NCBI GenBank assembly: GCA_020199835.1
Contig: JAIVJV010000014.1
Location: 1-64,000, forward strand
Origin: Acidobacteriota bacterium
GTDB lineage: Bacteria > Acidobacteriota > Blastocatellia > Pyrinomonadales > Pyrinomonadaceae
Reading direction: 5' to 3'
DNA length: 64,000 nt
Shown here: positions 56,574 through 64,000 of the stretch, one piece after another
How positions within the stretch are numbered: position 1 is the first letter of the stretch
Layout of the letters: each line of letters begins with the position of its first letter
Translations under genes and position numbers: made by a program
Notes under the pieces: model-generated
What the model was told of the DNA's origin: nothing
Database searches by the model: none
The model's input: only the letters and a program-made list of their open reading frames with translations

Positions 56574-57743
56574 TTAATACCCGCGCAACTGCTCGCGATA
56601 ACCGTCGAAGTTGCGCTTCATCTCGCCCAGACTGTCGCCGCCAAATTTCTCGCGCATGGCGCCGGCGAGCGTGAGAGCCACCATCGACTCGCCGATCACG
56701 CCTGCTGCCGGCACGGCCGTCACATCCGAACGCTCAAACGCGGCGGACTCTTCTTCCTTCGTATCGATGTCCACCGAGCGCAGTGCGCGGCGAAGCGTCG
56801 ATAGCGGTTTCAGATGCCCACGCACGCGGATCTCTTCGCCGTTTGTAATCCCGCCTTCAAGCCCGCCCGCCCGGTTTGTTTCGCGAATAAACTCGCGAGT
56901 CTCAGCGCTGTACGCAATCTCATCGTGAACTTCCGAACCCGGCAAACTGCTCGCCTCAGCGCCCGCGCCAATCGACACCGCTTTGACCGCCGGTATCGAC
57001 ATCACCGCCTGCGCCAGCAATCCATCGAGTTTCAAATCCCACGCGGTGTGCGAACCCAACCCCGGCACGACGCCACGAGCAGCGACTTCAAAAATCCCGC
57101 CGAGCGTGTCGCCACGATGACGCGTCTCATCTATCAACGCGATCATCTTCTGTTCCGCGTCAGCGTCAGCACAATGCAGCGGCGCGTCGTCAGCAATCGC
57201 CGCGATCTCGTTCCACGTTAATTCAAGAGGCTTATCGGGAATACCGCCGAGCTGAATCACGTGACTGCGCACCTCCACACCAAAACACGCGAGCAACTGT
57301 TTCGCGAGCGCGCCACACGCCACTCGCGCCGTGGTCTCACGCGCCGAAGCGCGCTCGAGAATGTTACGCAAATCGCGCACGTCGTACTTCAAACCGCCCG
57401 GCAAATCAGCATGCCCCGGTCGCGGACGCTTCAAACGCCGCGATTTCTCCGGCGCAACGTCGCGCGGTTCCGCAGCCATCACGTCCGTCCAGTTGGGCCA
57501 GTCTTTATTTTCGATCAGCAGCGTGAGCGGCGAGCCTAAAGTAAGCCCGTGTCGAACGCCGCTCAGGATCTCCGCATGATCGCGCTCAATCTTCATGCGT
57601 CCACCACGACCGTAACCGAGCTGGCGACGCCGCAGTTCGGAGTCGATTAGTTCCTGATCGACCGCAACGCCCGCGGGCAAGCCTTCGACGATCGCCACGA
57701 GTGCGCGTCCGTGGGATTCTCCGGCTGTCGTGAATCTAAGCAT
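56574..57743 (-). CDS. aroC: Chorismate synthase
   Basis: The 389-residue enzyme has RFTTAGESHGRALVAIVEGL, RRRQLGYGRGGRMKIERDHA, RPGHADLPGGLKYDVRDLRN, ERASARETTARVACGALAKQ, the MSIPAVKAVSIGAG stretch and AGGLEGGITNGEEIRVRGHL. It forms chorismate from EPSP, using reduced FMN. The start ATG overlaps the end of the FAD-oxidase gene by 8 bp. Confidence 0.97.
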   Translation of the reverse strand: MLRFTTAGESHGRALVAIVEGLPAGVAVDQELIDSELRRRQLGYGRGGRMKIERDHAEILSGVRHGLTLGSPLTLLIENKDWPNWTDVMAAEPRDVAPEKSRRLKRPRPGHADLPGGLKYDVRDLRNILERASARETTARVACGALAKQLLACFGVEVRSHVIQLGGIPDKPLELTWNEIAAIADDAPLHCADADAEQKMIALIDETRHRGDTLGGIFEVAARGVVPGLGSHTAWDLKLDGLLAQAVMSIPAVKAVSIGAGAEASSLPGSEVHDEIAYSAETREFIRETNRAGGLEGGITNGEEIRVRGHLKPLSTLRRALRSVDIDTKEEESAAFERSDVTAVPAAGVIGESMVALTLAGAMREKFGGDSLGEMKRNFDGYREQLRGY

Positions 57744-59151
57744 GCAAAAAGTCTTCGGAGAAAATGTTGCCTCTTCCGAGAATACCGTTGGGATCGAAAG
57801 TCTTTTTCAGAGCTGCCATCTCGCGGAGTTGGTCGTCGGTATAAAACAGGCGCAAATATTCGCGCTTGAGTTTTCCTACTCCGTGCTCTGCTGAGAGTGT
57901 ACCACCTACCGACGCCGCGTATTTCAGAAACTGCGCGTACAACTCACGCGCGCGCGCGCCCTCGTCTTCATCGCGCGGCAGGATGTTGACGTGAACGTGA
58001 TTGTCGCCGATGTGACCGAAGATCGTGTAACGCAAGCCGCTCGTGCGCAAGGTGTCATAGTACAAACGAAACAATCCCGCAAACGCTTCGTCCGGCACAG
58101 CCATGTCAGTCGACACTTTTCGCTGGCGGTAGCGCGCGAACCACTCGTTCATCAGCACCGGCAGTTGATGGCGAAACTCGCGCAATCTAGCCTGGTCCTG
58201 TTCGTTGGTGGCAAACCATGAATCCGCGAAAGCGTGATGCTGGTCCAGGAGCGCAAGCCAGTCGTTCAGGATCGATTCTTCGGTTTCATCCGTGGTCTCC
58301 TGTTCGAAGAATATCGCGCCGGCGGCGTCCGCACGTATGTTCGGATATTTTTCGCGCAGGAAGTTGAGCGATTCGTTGTCAAAGAACTCCAGGGCACGCG
58401 CGTCGAGCGTGGCGCGCGCGGCTGCGACAAAGGCCAGCACGTCGGCCTGGTTCGCGAAAAAGACGATGCCACTCAAGAGACCTTGCGGCTTGAGGACAAG
58501 GCGCGTTTCGATTTCGCAGATTACCGCAAGGGTGCCTTCGCTGCCGATGAAGAGATCGATCGCGTCCATGTTCGCCGAACCAAAATAACCCGCTGCGTTC
58601 TTGCGGGTTGCAGGTGGACGGTATTTTGGTAGAGGAATATTTGAAATATTCGAAAAATTCTTTTCTCCACGGCGTAACTCCAGAACCTCACCCGAAGCAA
58701 GCACCACCTTCAAACGCTCGATGTAGTTGCGCGTTGGACCATATTTAAAAGTTCGCGCGCCCGAAGCATTCGTCGCGACAGTGCCGCCGAGAAAGCAGCC
58801 GCGTTCGGTTGGATCGGGTGGGTACAATAGTCCCTTCTGATCTACCGCGCGTTGAAAATCCGCGAGGATCACTCCCGCTTCAGCGACAGCTCGGTCGCTT
58901 TCGATGCTCTTGATGCGGTTGAGTCGATCCGTGGCGAGTACGATCCCGCCGAAAGGAACACGTCCACCGACTGTGCCCGTGCCCGCGCCTGAAATCGTCA
59001 CCGGCGTGTGATCGTGGTTCGCCGCAGAAAGGATTTCCGACACCTCTTGGATAGTTTCCGGCAAGACGACACGATCTGCGTAACCGTCGCGTATGAAACT
59101 CGCGTCGGAGAGGAACGACTGGATTTCGTCGGGGTTCGACTTAACGTGCAT
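57736..59151 (-). CDS. FAD-binding oxidoreductase, GlcD/D-lactate dehydrogenase type
   Basis: The 471-residue protein has an FAD-binding_4 (PCMH) domain with VTISGAGTGTVGGRVPFGGI, NASGARTFKYGPTRNYIERL and GTLAVICEIETRLVLKPQG, and a C-terminal FAD-linked oxidase domain with IFGHIGDNHVHVNILP and GGTLSAEHGVGKLKREYL. This is the family of glycolate oxidase subunit GlcD, D-lactate and D-2-hydroxyacid dehydrogenases. No glcE/glcF neighbours are seen. It overlaps aroC and lies 16 bp past uvrB. Confidence 0.9.
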   Translation of the reverse strand: MHVKSNPDEIQSFLSDASFIRDGYADRVVLPETIQEVSEILSAANHDHTPVTISGAGTGTVGGRVPFGGIVLATDRLNRIKSIESDRAVAEAGVILADFQRAVDQKGLLYPPDPTERGCFLGGTVATNASGARTFKYGPTRNYIERLKVVLASGEVLELRRGEKNFSNISNIPLPKYRPPATRKNAAGYFGSANMDAIDLFIGSEGTLAVICEIETRLVLKPQGLLSGIVFFANQADVLAFVAAARATLDARALEFFDNESLNFLREKYPNIRADAAGAIFFEQETTDETEESILNDWLALLDQHHAFADSWFATNEQDQARLREFRHQLPVLMNEWFARYRQRKVSTDMAVPDEAFAGLFRLYYDTLRTSGLRYTIFGHIGDNHVHVNILPRDEDEGARARELYAQFLKYAASVGGTLSAEHGVGKLKREYLRLFYTDDQLREMAALKKTFDPNGILGRGNIFSEDFLHA

Positions 59152-59167
59152 TGGGGAACAGAAATCT

Positions 59168-61156
59168 TTAAATCAACTGTAATTCACGCTCGCGCAAGAC
59201 CTTAATGCGATCGCGCAACTCCGCCGCCTTCTCAAACTCAAACCGCTTCGCCGCCCCCCGCATCTCCACTTCCAACCGCGCAATCGTCGCCTCGATATTC
59301 GCCGGCGAGTAATCTTCGATCTGGTCCACTTCGGTCGGCACCTTGAAGTAGTCCGCCTCCGACGCCGTGATCAATGTTGCTTCAATCGGCTTGATGATCG
59401 TTTGCGGTGTGATCCCGTTCTCGCGATTGAAAACCTCCTGAATCACGCGGCGCCGCTGCGTCTCTTCCATCGCGCGCTTCATCGAATCGGTGATGCGGTC
59501 CGCGTACAGTATCGCTTTGCCACGCGAGTTCCGCGCGGCGCGGCCAATCGTCTGAATCAACGACTGCTCCGAACGCAAAAAACCTTCCTTGTCGGCGTCG
59601 AGTATCGCCACGAGCGAGACTTCCGGCAGATCGAGTCCTTCGCGCAAAAGGTTGATTCCAACAAGCACGTCAAACTCGCCGCGCCGCAAGTCGCGGAGGA
59701 TCTTGATGCGCTCGAGTGTCTCGATATCCGAATGCAGATAACGAACCCGAACACCCACTTCCGTGAAATACTCGGTCAAGTCTTCCGCCATTCGCTTCGT
59801 CAACGTCGTCACCAACACTCGCTCATGCTGCTCGGCGCGCTGGCGACACTCCTCGAGCAAGTGATCGATCTGGCCCTTCACCGGCTGCACTTCAACCTCC
59901 GGATCCATCAATCCGGTCGGACGAATGATCTGCTCGACCACTTCGCCGCTCGCTTTCGTCAGTTCATAAGGTCCGGGTGTCGCCGAAACGTAAATCGTCT
60001 GTCCGATCCGTGCTTCGAACTCCTTGAAGTTCAACGGCCGGTTATCGAGCGCCGAAGGCAAACGAAAACCGTACTCAACGAGCGTGCGTTTACGCGATTG
60101 ATCGCCTTCGAACATCCCGCGCACCTGCGGAATCGACTGGTGCGACTCGTCGATCACGATCAGCGTATCGCGCGGCAGGTAGTCGAGCAGCGTCGGCGGC
60201 GGCTCGCCAGGTTTCTTTCCGGTCAGGTGGCGCGAATAGTTTTCAACGCCGCGGCAGAAACCCATCTCCTTGATCATCTCGAGATCAAACATCGTGCGCT
60301 GGTGCAATCGCTGTGCTTCGACCAGCTTGCCTTCGTTGATCAACTTCGGTTCCCACCACTCAAGCTCTTCCTTGATCGTCTTGATTGCGCGTTTGATCGT
60401 CGGCCGCGACATCACGTAGTGCGTCTTGGGATAAATCGGCACCCGCGACACGTGTTTTTCAACGACCTCGCCAAGCAACGGATCGATCGTTGAAACTGAG
60501 TCGATCTCGTCGCCCCACAACTCAATGCGATAAGCGAGATCCTGGTAACTCGGATAGATTTCCACCACGTCGCCGCGCACGCGAAAAGTGCCGCGTTGAA
60601 AGTTGATGTCGGAACGTTCGTACTGCAACTCGACGAGTCGCTGCAGCAGAGCATCGCGCGACATGCGGCCGCCGGGTTCGACAAAGAAGAGCAAACCGTA
60701 ATACGCGTCCGGGTCGCCGAGACCGTAAATGCACGAGACGCTCGCGACCACGATCACGTCGCGGCGCTCAAACAGCGCGCGCGTCGCGGACATCCGCAGG
60801 CGATCGATCTCTTCGTTGATGATCGCTTCCTTTTCAATGTAGACGTCAGCGGCGGGAACGTACGCTTCCGGTTGATAGTAGTCGTAGTAAGAGACGAAAT
60901 ATTCAACCGCGTTCTCCGGAAAGAGCGTGCGAAACTCCTGGAACAACTGCGCGGCGAGCGTTTTGTTGTGAGCCAGCACGAGCGTCGAACGCTGCACGCG
61001 TTCAATCACGCTCGCGATGGTGAACGTTTTGCCGCTGCCGGTGATTCCAAGCAGCACCTGATCCTTCGCGCCGTCGTTCAGACCGCGCATGAGTGCGTCG
61101 ATGGCCGCTGGCTGATCGCCCTTGGGTTGGTATTCAGAATGAAGTTTGAACCGCAT
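59168..61156 (-). CDS. uvrB: Excinuclease ABC subunit B
   Basis: The 662-residue helicase-like protein has GITGSGKTFTIA (Walker A, about 38-49), LAHNKTLAAQLFQEFRTLFP, FVSYYDYYQPEAYVPAADVY (beta-hairpin part with Tyr and Phe residues), VVASVSCIYGLGDPDAYY, GVRVRYLHSDIETLERIKIL, INLLREGLDLPEVSLVAILD, IGRAARNSRGKAILYADRIT and the UVR motif EMRGAAKRFEFEKAAELRDR. It verifies damage with UvrA and recruits UvrC. Confidence 0.98.
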   Translation of the reverse strand: MRFKLHSEYQPKGDQPAAIDALMRGLNDGAKDQVLLGITGSGKTFTIASVIERVQRSTLVLAHNKTLAAQLFQEFRTLFPENAVEYFVSYYDYYQPEAYVPAADVYIEKEAIINEEIDRLRMSATRALFERRDVIVVASVSCIYGLGDPDAYYGLLFFVEPGGRMSRDALLQRLVELQYERSDINFQRGTFRVRGDVVEIYPSYQDLAYRIELWGDEIDSVSTIDPLLGEVVEKHVSRVPIYPKTHYVMSRPTIKRAIKTIKEELEWWEPKLINEGKLVEAQRLHQRTMFDLEMIKEMGFCRGVENYSRHLTGKKPGEPPPTLLDYLPRDTLIVIDESHQSIPQVRGMFEGDQSRKRTLVEYGFRLPSALDNRPLNFKEFEARIGQTIYVSATPGPYELTKASGEVVEQIIRPTGLMDPEVEVQPVKGQIDHLLEECRQRAEQHERVLVTTLTKRMAEDLTEYFTEVGVRVRYLHSDIETLERIKILRDLRRGEFDVLVGINLLREGLDLPEVSLVAILDADKEGFLRSEQSLIQTIGRAARNSRGKAILYADRITDSMKRAMEETQRRRVIQEVFNRENGITPQTIIKPIEATLITASEADYFKVPTEVDQIEDYSPANIEATIARLEVEMRGAAKRFEFEKAAELRDRIKVLRERELQLI

Positions 61157-61207
61157 GTGTCCCGCAAATAGTAAAACGGATAAAGACAGATGGGAAATCC
61201 GGATTTT

Positions 61208-61804
61208 TTAGGCTTTGATCTGTGTAACTGCTTCACTTGCGGCGGAGCGGAGTTCAGGGGCTAGTGAGGGACTGGCAGCCAGCCGTTGCAAGGCGGGTAC
61301 GACTTCGTGTTGGCGGCTCGAAGCGAGAAGGCGAATCACGGCAAGGCTGAGATCCACGCTGGGATGGTTCTCGATGATCGTGGTCAAAGGTTCGACCACG
61401 CCGGCTTTCGCGACGAGGAATAACAAGGAGAAAGCGCCGTAACAGCTTTCGTGGTTTTCGGCCATGAGGTCGTTGATGGCTTCGTAAATAAGGCCGGAAT
61501 CGGCGAGCGCGAGGCCGATGCGACGGCGTTCGTCAGGCGAACCTGCGCGAAGGGCGTCGTTGACGAGGGTGGCCGCTTGGTCGGGATCGAGTTCGTAGAG
61601 ATCGCGGACGGCTTGTTGGCGGATTTCGGGTGAGGGATTGTCGAGCGATTGGGCGATCTCGTCGAAGTGGCTGTTGATTGGTCGAGTGAGCGACGAAGAG
61701 TGGGAGAGAGTTAGTTTGGAGTGACGGCGGCGTTGGACGAGTTCCTCCGCCGCGCGTCGCAAGGTTGCGACGTCTTCAGTCCAACGCTGGTCGTGTTTAC
61801 TCAT
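61208..61804 (-). CDS. HEAT-repeat protein
   Basis: The 198-residue protein has a helical N-terminal part (EDVATLRRAAEELVQRRRHS), then HEAT-like repeats: NPSPEIRQQAVRDLYELDPD, AGSPDERRRIGLALADSGLI, HPSVDLSLAVIRLLASSRQH and SPSLAPELRSAASEAVTQIK. Such helical repeats bind other proteins. It has an ATGA overlap with the gene upstream, so it is part of a three-gene unit with two unrecognised or poorly known proteins. Confidence 0.7.
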   Translation of the reverse strand: MSKHDQRWTEDVATLRRAAEELVQRRRHSKLTLSHSSSLTRPINSHFDEIAQSLDNPSPEIRQQAVRDLYELDPDQAATLVNDALRAGSPDERRRIGLALADSGLIYEAINDLMAENHESCYGAFSLLFLVAKAGVVEPLTTIIENHPSVDLSLAVIRLLASSRQHEVVPALQRLAASPSLAPELRSAASEAVTQIKA

Positions 61805-63252
61805 TCAATGTTGATGGCTTCACTCGCGCCCGCGCCGGCCACGAGGGTAAGCGGGGCGCTCGGCTCCACAAACACGGATTCATCTGCGTGAACGAAGTTA
61901 TCCGTTTCATCTGTGGTTCTTAAAAACTGAAACTTCTTCAACACGAGCCGGCTAACCGAAAGGCCGATGCTGTTGTCCAACACGCAAAGCTGTTCGGCGA
62001 TAACGCGCTGCGACACTCGCTCCAACGCACTCTCCAATTCACGTCCCGCAGTCGCCGCGTCATCGGCAACGATCATTTCAAAATCCTGCCCGCCACTCAC
62101 ACGCCGTCGCAAGTGATTCTGCAGCAACACGCCCGCCTCGCGATGAATCCGTCCCGTCGCCACAATCACGAGGTGCGCCGCCTCGGTTTCAATCTCCAGA
62201 TCGATAGCCCAACGTGCAAACGCCGGTGTCAGATCTCCATCACGCGTCACGATCAAAAACGACTCGCCGCAGATGTTCGCCATCATCTGCCCGTAACCCG
62301 TGCCTTCCGATGGTCCAACCGCGATCTCTCGCTCGGGCACACCCAACTCGCGCAACACAAAATGAATGCGGCTCACGAGCCACGAACCATCCTCGAGCAA
62401 CGACGACGCGAGCTGAGTCGGTGCGATCACTTCCTCAACGTTCTCGTCAGCCACCGGCGCGCCACACTCGCTGCACGTTGCATCACTCACCGTGACTACC
62501 GCGAGCGCATGCGGATTCGGCAAACGAAACAGCGCGTGCCCCGTCTTGCGACAACTGATCTGCACTTCACGTTCGACCAGGCCGACGTCTTCCAGCCGCT
62601 GAATCGGCACGTGCGCCGAGTCCGTGTTTCCAGTCAAAAGCTTCGCGGCATAACCTTCTTCATGTGCGTTACGCGCGGTGCGCAGGAAAATGCGCGCGCG
62701 TTCGTCCTCGAGTTTCGAAGCCGCAAGGATGCGTTTAGTCATCGACTCTTTGCGAAGGCTCGTGTAGAGCGTGTCAGCGTCCTGCTTTTCGACGAACGTG
62801 CGAAAGCCCTGGGGCATCGGCGACTTGCCCGATTGCCACGGCGGGAACTCACCGTTCTGCTCTGCGCCAGTGGCGAGCAGCGTGCGAAGGTCCTGGCAAA
62901 ACGAGTCGAGTTTTCTGAACGGCTCGGGCGTGCGCGGTTCGTAAACGATTCCGGCACGCAGGAAGGCGCGGTTCGTGTCGTCGTTCTCGAAGAGCAGAAA
63001 GAGAACATAGTCGTGAAAACAGAAGAGTTCACCGCGGACGAAAGGCTCGTCGATGGTCGACTCGTTGTACGAAGCGAGCGCTGTTTCCAGCTCCGAAACG
63101 CGCTCCGCGCCGAGCAGCGCGTCTTCGAAGAACCGCAAGCGCGTGGTGCGGATTAGCGGCGCGAGTCCTTGTTCCTGTAGTTGCTGGAGCAGTCGCGCAC
63201 GGGCGTCACCATCAACCGGGTGGTTCAGTGTTTTGGTTTCGAGAAATAACAT
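61801..63252 (-). CDS. Conserved protein of unknown function, possible wHTH and zinc ribbon
   Basis: This 483-residue soluble protein is not recognised. Residues about 1-160 are helical (LNHPVDGDARARLLQQLQEQ). A part near 215-260 (RLEDVGLVEREVQISCRKTG HALFRL, split) could be a winged helix followed by a single CxxC (DATCSECGAPVA). The C-terminal half has alternating strands and helices (FARWAIDLEIETEAAHLVIV, LLQNHLRRRVSGGQDFEMIV). It starts 4 bp past the stop of the DUF4388/TonB-type gene and its stop overlaps the HEAT-repeat gene, forming an operon. Confidence 0.6.
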   Translation of the reverse strand: MLFLETKTLNHPVDGDARARLLQQLQEQGLAPLIRTTRLRFFEDALLGAERVSELETALASYNESTIDEPFVRGELFCFHDYVLFLLFENDDTNRAFLRAGIVYEPRTPEPFRKLDSFCQDLRTLLATGAEQNGEFPPWQSGKSPMPQGFRTFVEKQDADTLYTSLRKESMTKRILAASKLEDERARIFLRTARNAHEEGYAAKLLTGNTDSAHVPIQRLEDVGLVEREVQISCRKTGHALFRLPNPHALAVVTVSDATCSECGAPVADENVEEVIAPTQLASSLLEDGSWLVSRIHFVLRELGVPEREIAVGPSEGTGYGQMMANICGESFLIVTRDGDLTPAFARWAIDLEIETEAAHLVIVATGRIHREAGVLLQNHLRRRVSGGQDFEMIVADDAATAGRELESALERVSQRVIAEQLCVLDNSIGLSVSRLVLKKFQFLRTTDETDNFVHADESVFVEPSAPLTLVAGAGASEAINIE

Positions 63253-63256
63253 CGTC

Positions 63257-64000
63257 TTAATCCTCGGGATTGACGGTAATCGTGACGGTTTGGCCGCCGT
63301 TTGCGGTTGCGGGATAGCGGCGCTGTCGAGCGATACGTAGTGCGAGTGCTTCGTAGCTTTCGCGGCCCGGTTTGTGGTTGGCGATTGATGCTTTGAGCAC
63401 GCGGCCGTTTTCGATTTGCATCGTGACTTTTATCGGTTCTGTTTTTTTATCGGTGTTATCCGTGTTACTGGTTTTTCGTCGCGGTTTTGGCGCGCGAACG
63501 GGGACCACGGATGCCACGGATGGAGGCGGATTTGACGATATCGGCGCTGCTGCTGGAGCTTCCGCTGCCGCTACTGCCGGCGGGTTTGAATTGAAACCAC
63601 CGGTGACTGCGATTACCGTTGAGAGTCCGACACCTACCAACACTGCCGTCGCCATGAACAATAGTGAACGCCCGCGCAAAGGAGACACTGGCGCGGGTGG
63701 AAGCGCGAGAGGCTCTGGTTGCGTCGCGAGGGATGGCTGCACGGCCGCAGTGGTTTCGATCTGCAACGCACTCTCATCCCAACACCCAAACAACTCAGAC
63801 ACTGCTCTTCGCAACGACGGATCGATCGATCTTCGCGTCGCGGGAATCAACGGATTAAAGTTGAAAGCCGCTTCCGGTTGGGCCAACGCGACGCAGATCG
63901 CCTGCAAGCCGTTGAGGTCGTTCATGCGCGCGTCGACCAACTCACCTTCCAAAAAGAAGAAGCTCGCGGGCCCTTTCGGGTATTCGATCAGCAGCCGTCC
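63257..64000 (-). CDS. DUF4388-like protein with TonB-type C-terminal domain, N-terminus outside the window
   Basis: The frame is open to the window edge at 64000, so the N-terminus is missing. The visible beginning GRLLIEYPKGPASFFFLEGE, LVDARMNDLNGLQAICVALA matches the DUF4388 (PATAN-like) pattern, a domain frequent in regulators of delta-proteobacteria and Acidobacteriota. A transmembrane helix (SLLFMATAVLVGVGLSTVIA) near the middle is followed by an Ala/Pro linker and a domain ending in IARQRRYPATANGGQTVTIT, which looks like a TonB-like C-terminal fold. It probably links an inside signal domain to the envelope. Confidence 0.7.
   Translation of the reverse strand, partial: GRLLIEYPKGPASFFFLEGELVDARMNDLNGLQAICVALAQPEAAFNFNPLIPATRRSIDPSLRRAVSELFGCWDESALQIETTAAVQPSLATQPEPLALPPAPVSPLRGRSLLFMATAVLVGVGLSTVIAVTGGFNSNPPAVAAAEAPAAAPISSNPPPSVASVVPVRAPKPRRKTSNTDNTDKKTEPIKVTMQIENGRVLKASIANHKPGRESYEALALRIARQRRYPATANGGQTVTITVNPED

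Noticed and set aside
59402..60493. A 363-codon plus-strand frame
   Set aside because: It lies fully antisense to uvrB, whose motifs are intact; composition (Arg, His, Leu, Phe) is that of a reverse-frame shadow.
62113..63156. A 347-codon plus-strand frame
   Set aside because: It is antisense to the 483-residue gene, which has operon spacing on both sides; the frame has no signal, motif or ribosome binding site.

Overview
The window looks like chromosomal DNA of an Acidobacteriota bacterium, probably class Blastocatellia. This is inferred from gene content, not from a marker gene. Typical traits are a Ser/Thr kinase and a CadC-like winged-helix regulator that share TolB-like/TPR C-terminal halves, PilZ proteins, a PEP-CTERM protein, WD40/TolB propellers, many secreted proteins of unknown function, and the housekeeping order ispE/tRNA-Gln/prs/rplY/pth/rpsF/rpsR/rplI/dnaB.

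Layout. 1-2.5 kb: right end of an IS3-family element, an ORF abutting it, a TolB-like propeller and a DUF3072 protein. 2.6-13 kb: accessory and envelope genes (fatty acid hydroxylase, ABC-2 exporter, WD40 protein, lysyl oxidase, GNAT, membrane phosphoesterase, a frameshifted gene remnant, secreted proteins, AraC-type regulator, PEP-CTERM protein). 13.2-17.5 kb: two signalling proteins with related C-terminal halves. 17.6-29.2 kb: MFS efflux pump, Tat-exported M24 peptidase, isochorismatase-like hydrolase with a polar amino acid ABC transporter, aminotransferases, PilZ proteins and two secreted proteins. 29.3-41.7 kb: homoserine dehydrogenase, thyA/folA, radA, a hairpin-rich repeat array, an ArsC/Spx-family gene with an in-frame TGA at its catalytic cysteine position, glutamate dehydrogenase, TonB, hydrolase, LysM protein, alr and a large TPR peptidase. 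41.7-64 kb: an almost unbroken minus-strand run of core genes (dnaB, ribosomal proteins, pth, prs, tRNA-Gln, ispE, rpe, rsmB, fmt, pruA, def, aroC, uvrB), ending in a three-gene cluster of unknown function that leaves the window.

The observation most worth following is the gene at 33571-33924. Its frame is open on both sides of one TGA, which lies where ArsC/Spx proteins have the first Cys of CxxC, and the RNA just downstream can fold into a hairpin placed like a bacterial SECIS element. It is therefore a candidate selenoprotein, sitting 3 bp downstream of a glutamate dehydrogenase gene. Second is a family of short palindromes with a CCCAGGGTT core at gene ends (27.2, 33.4 and 41.7 kb). Coordinates were counted by eye, and no database search or folding program was run.
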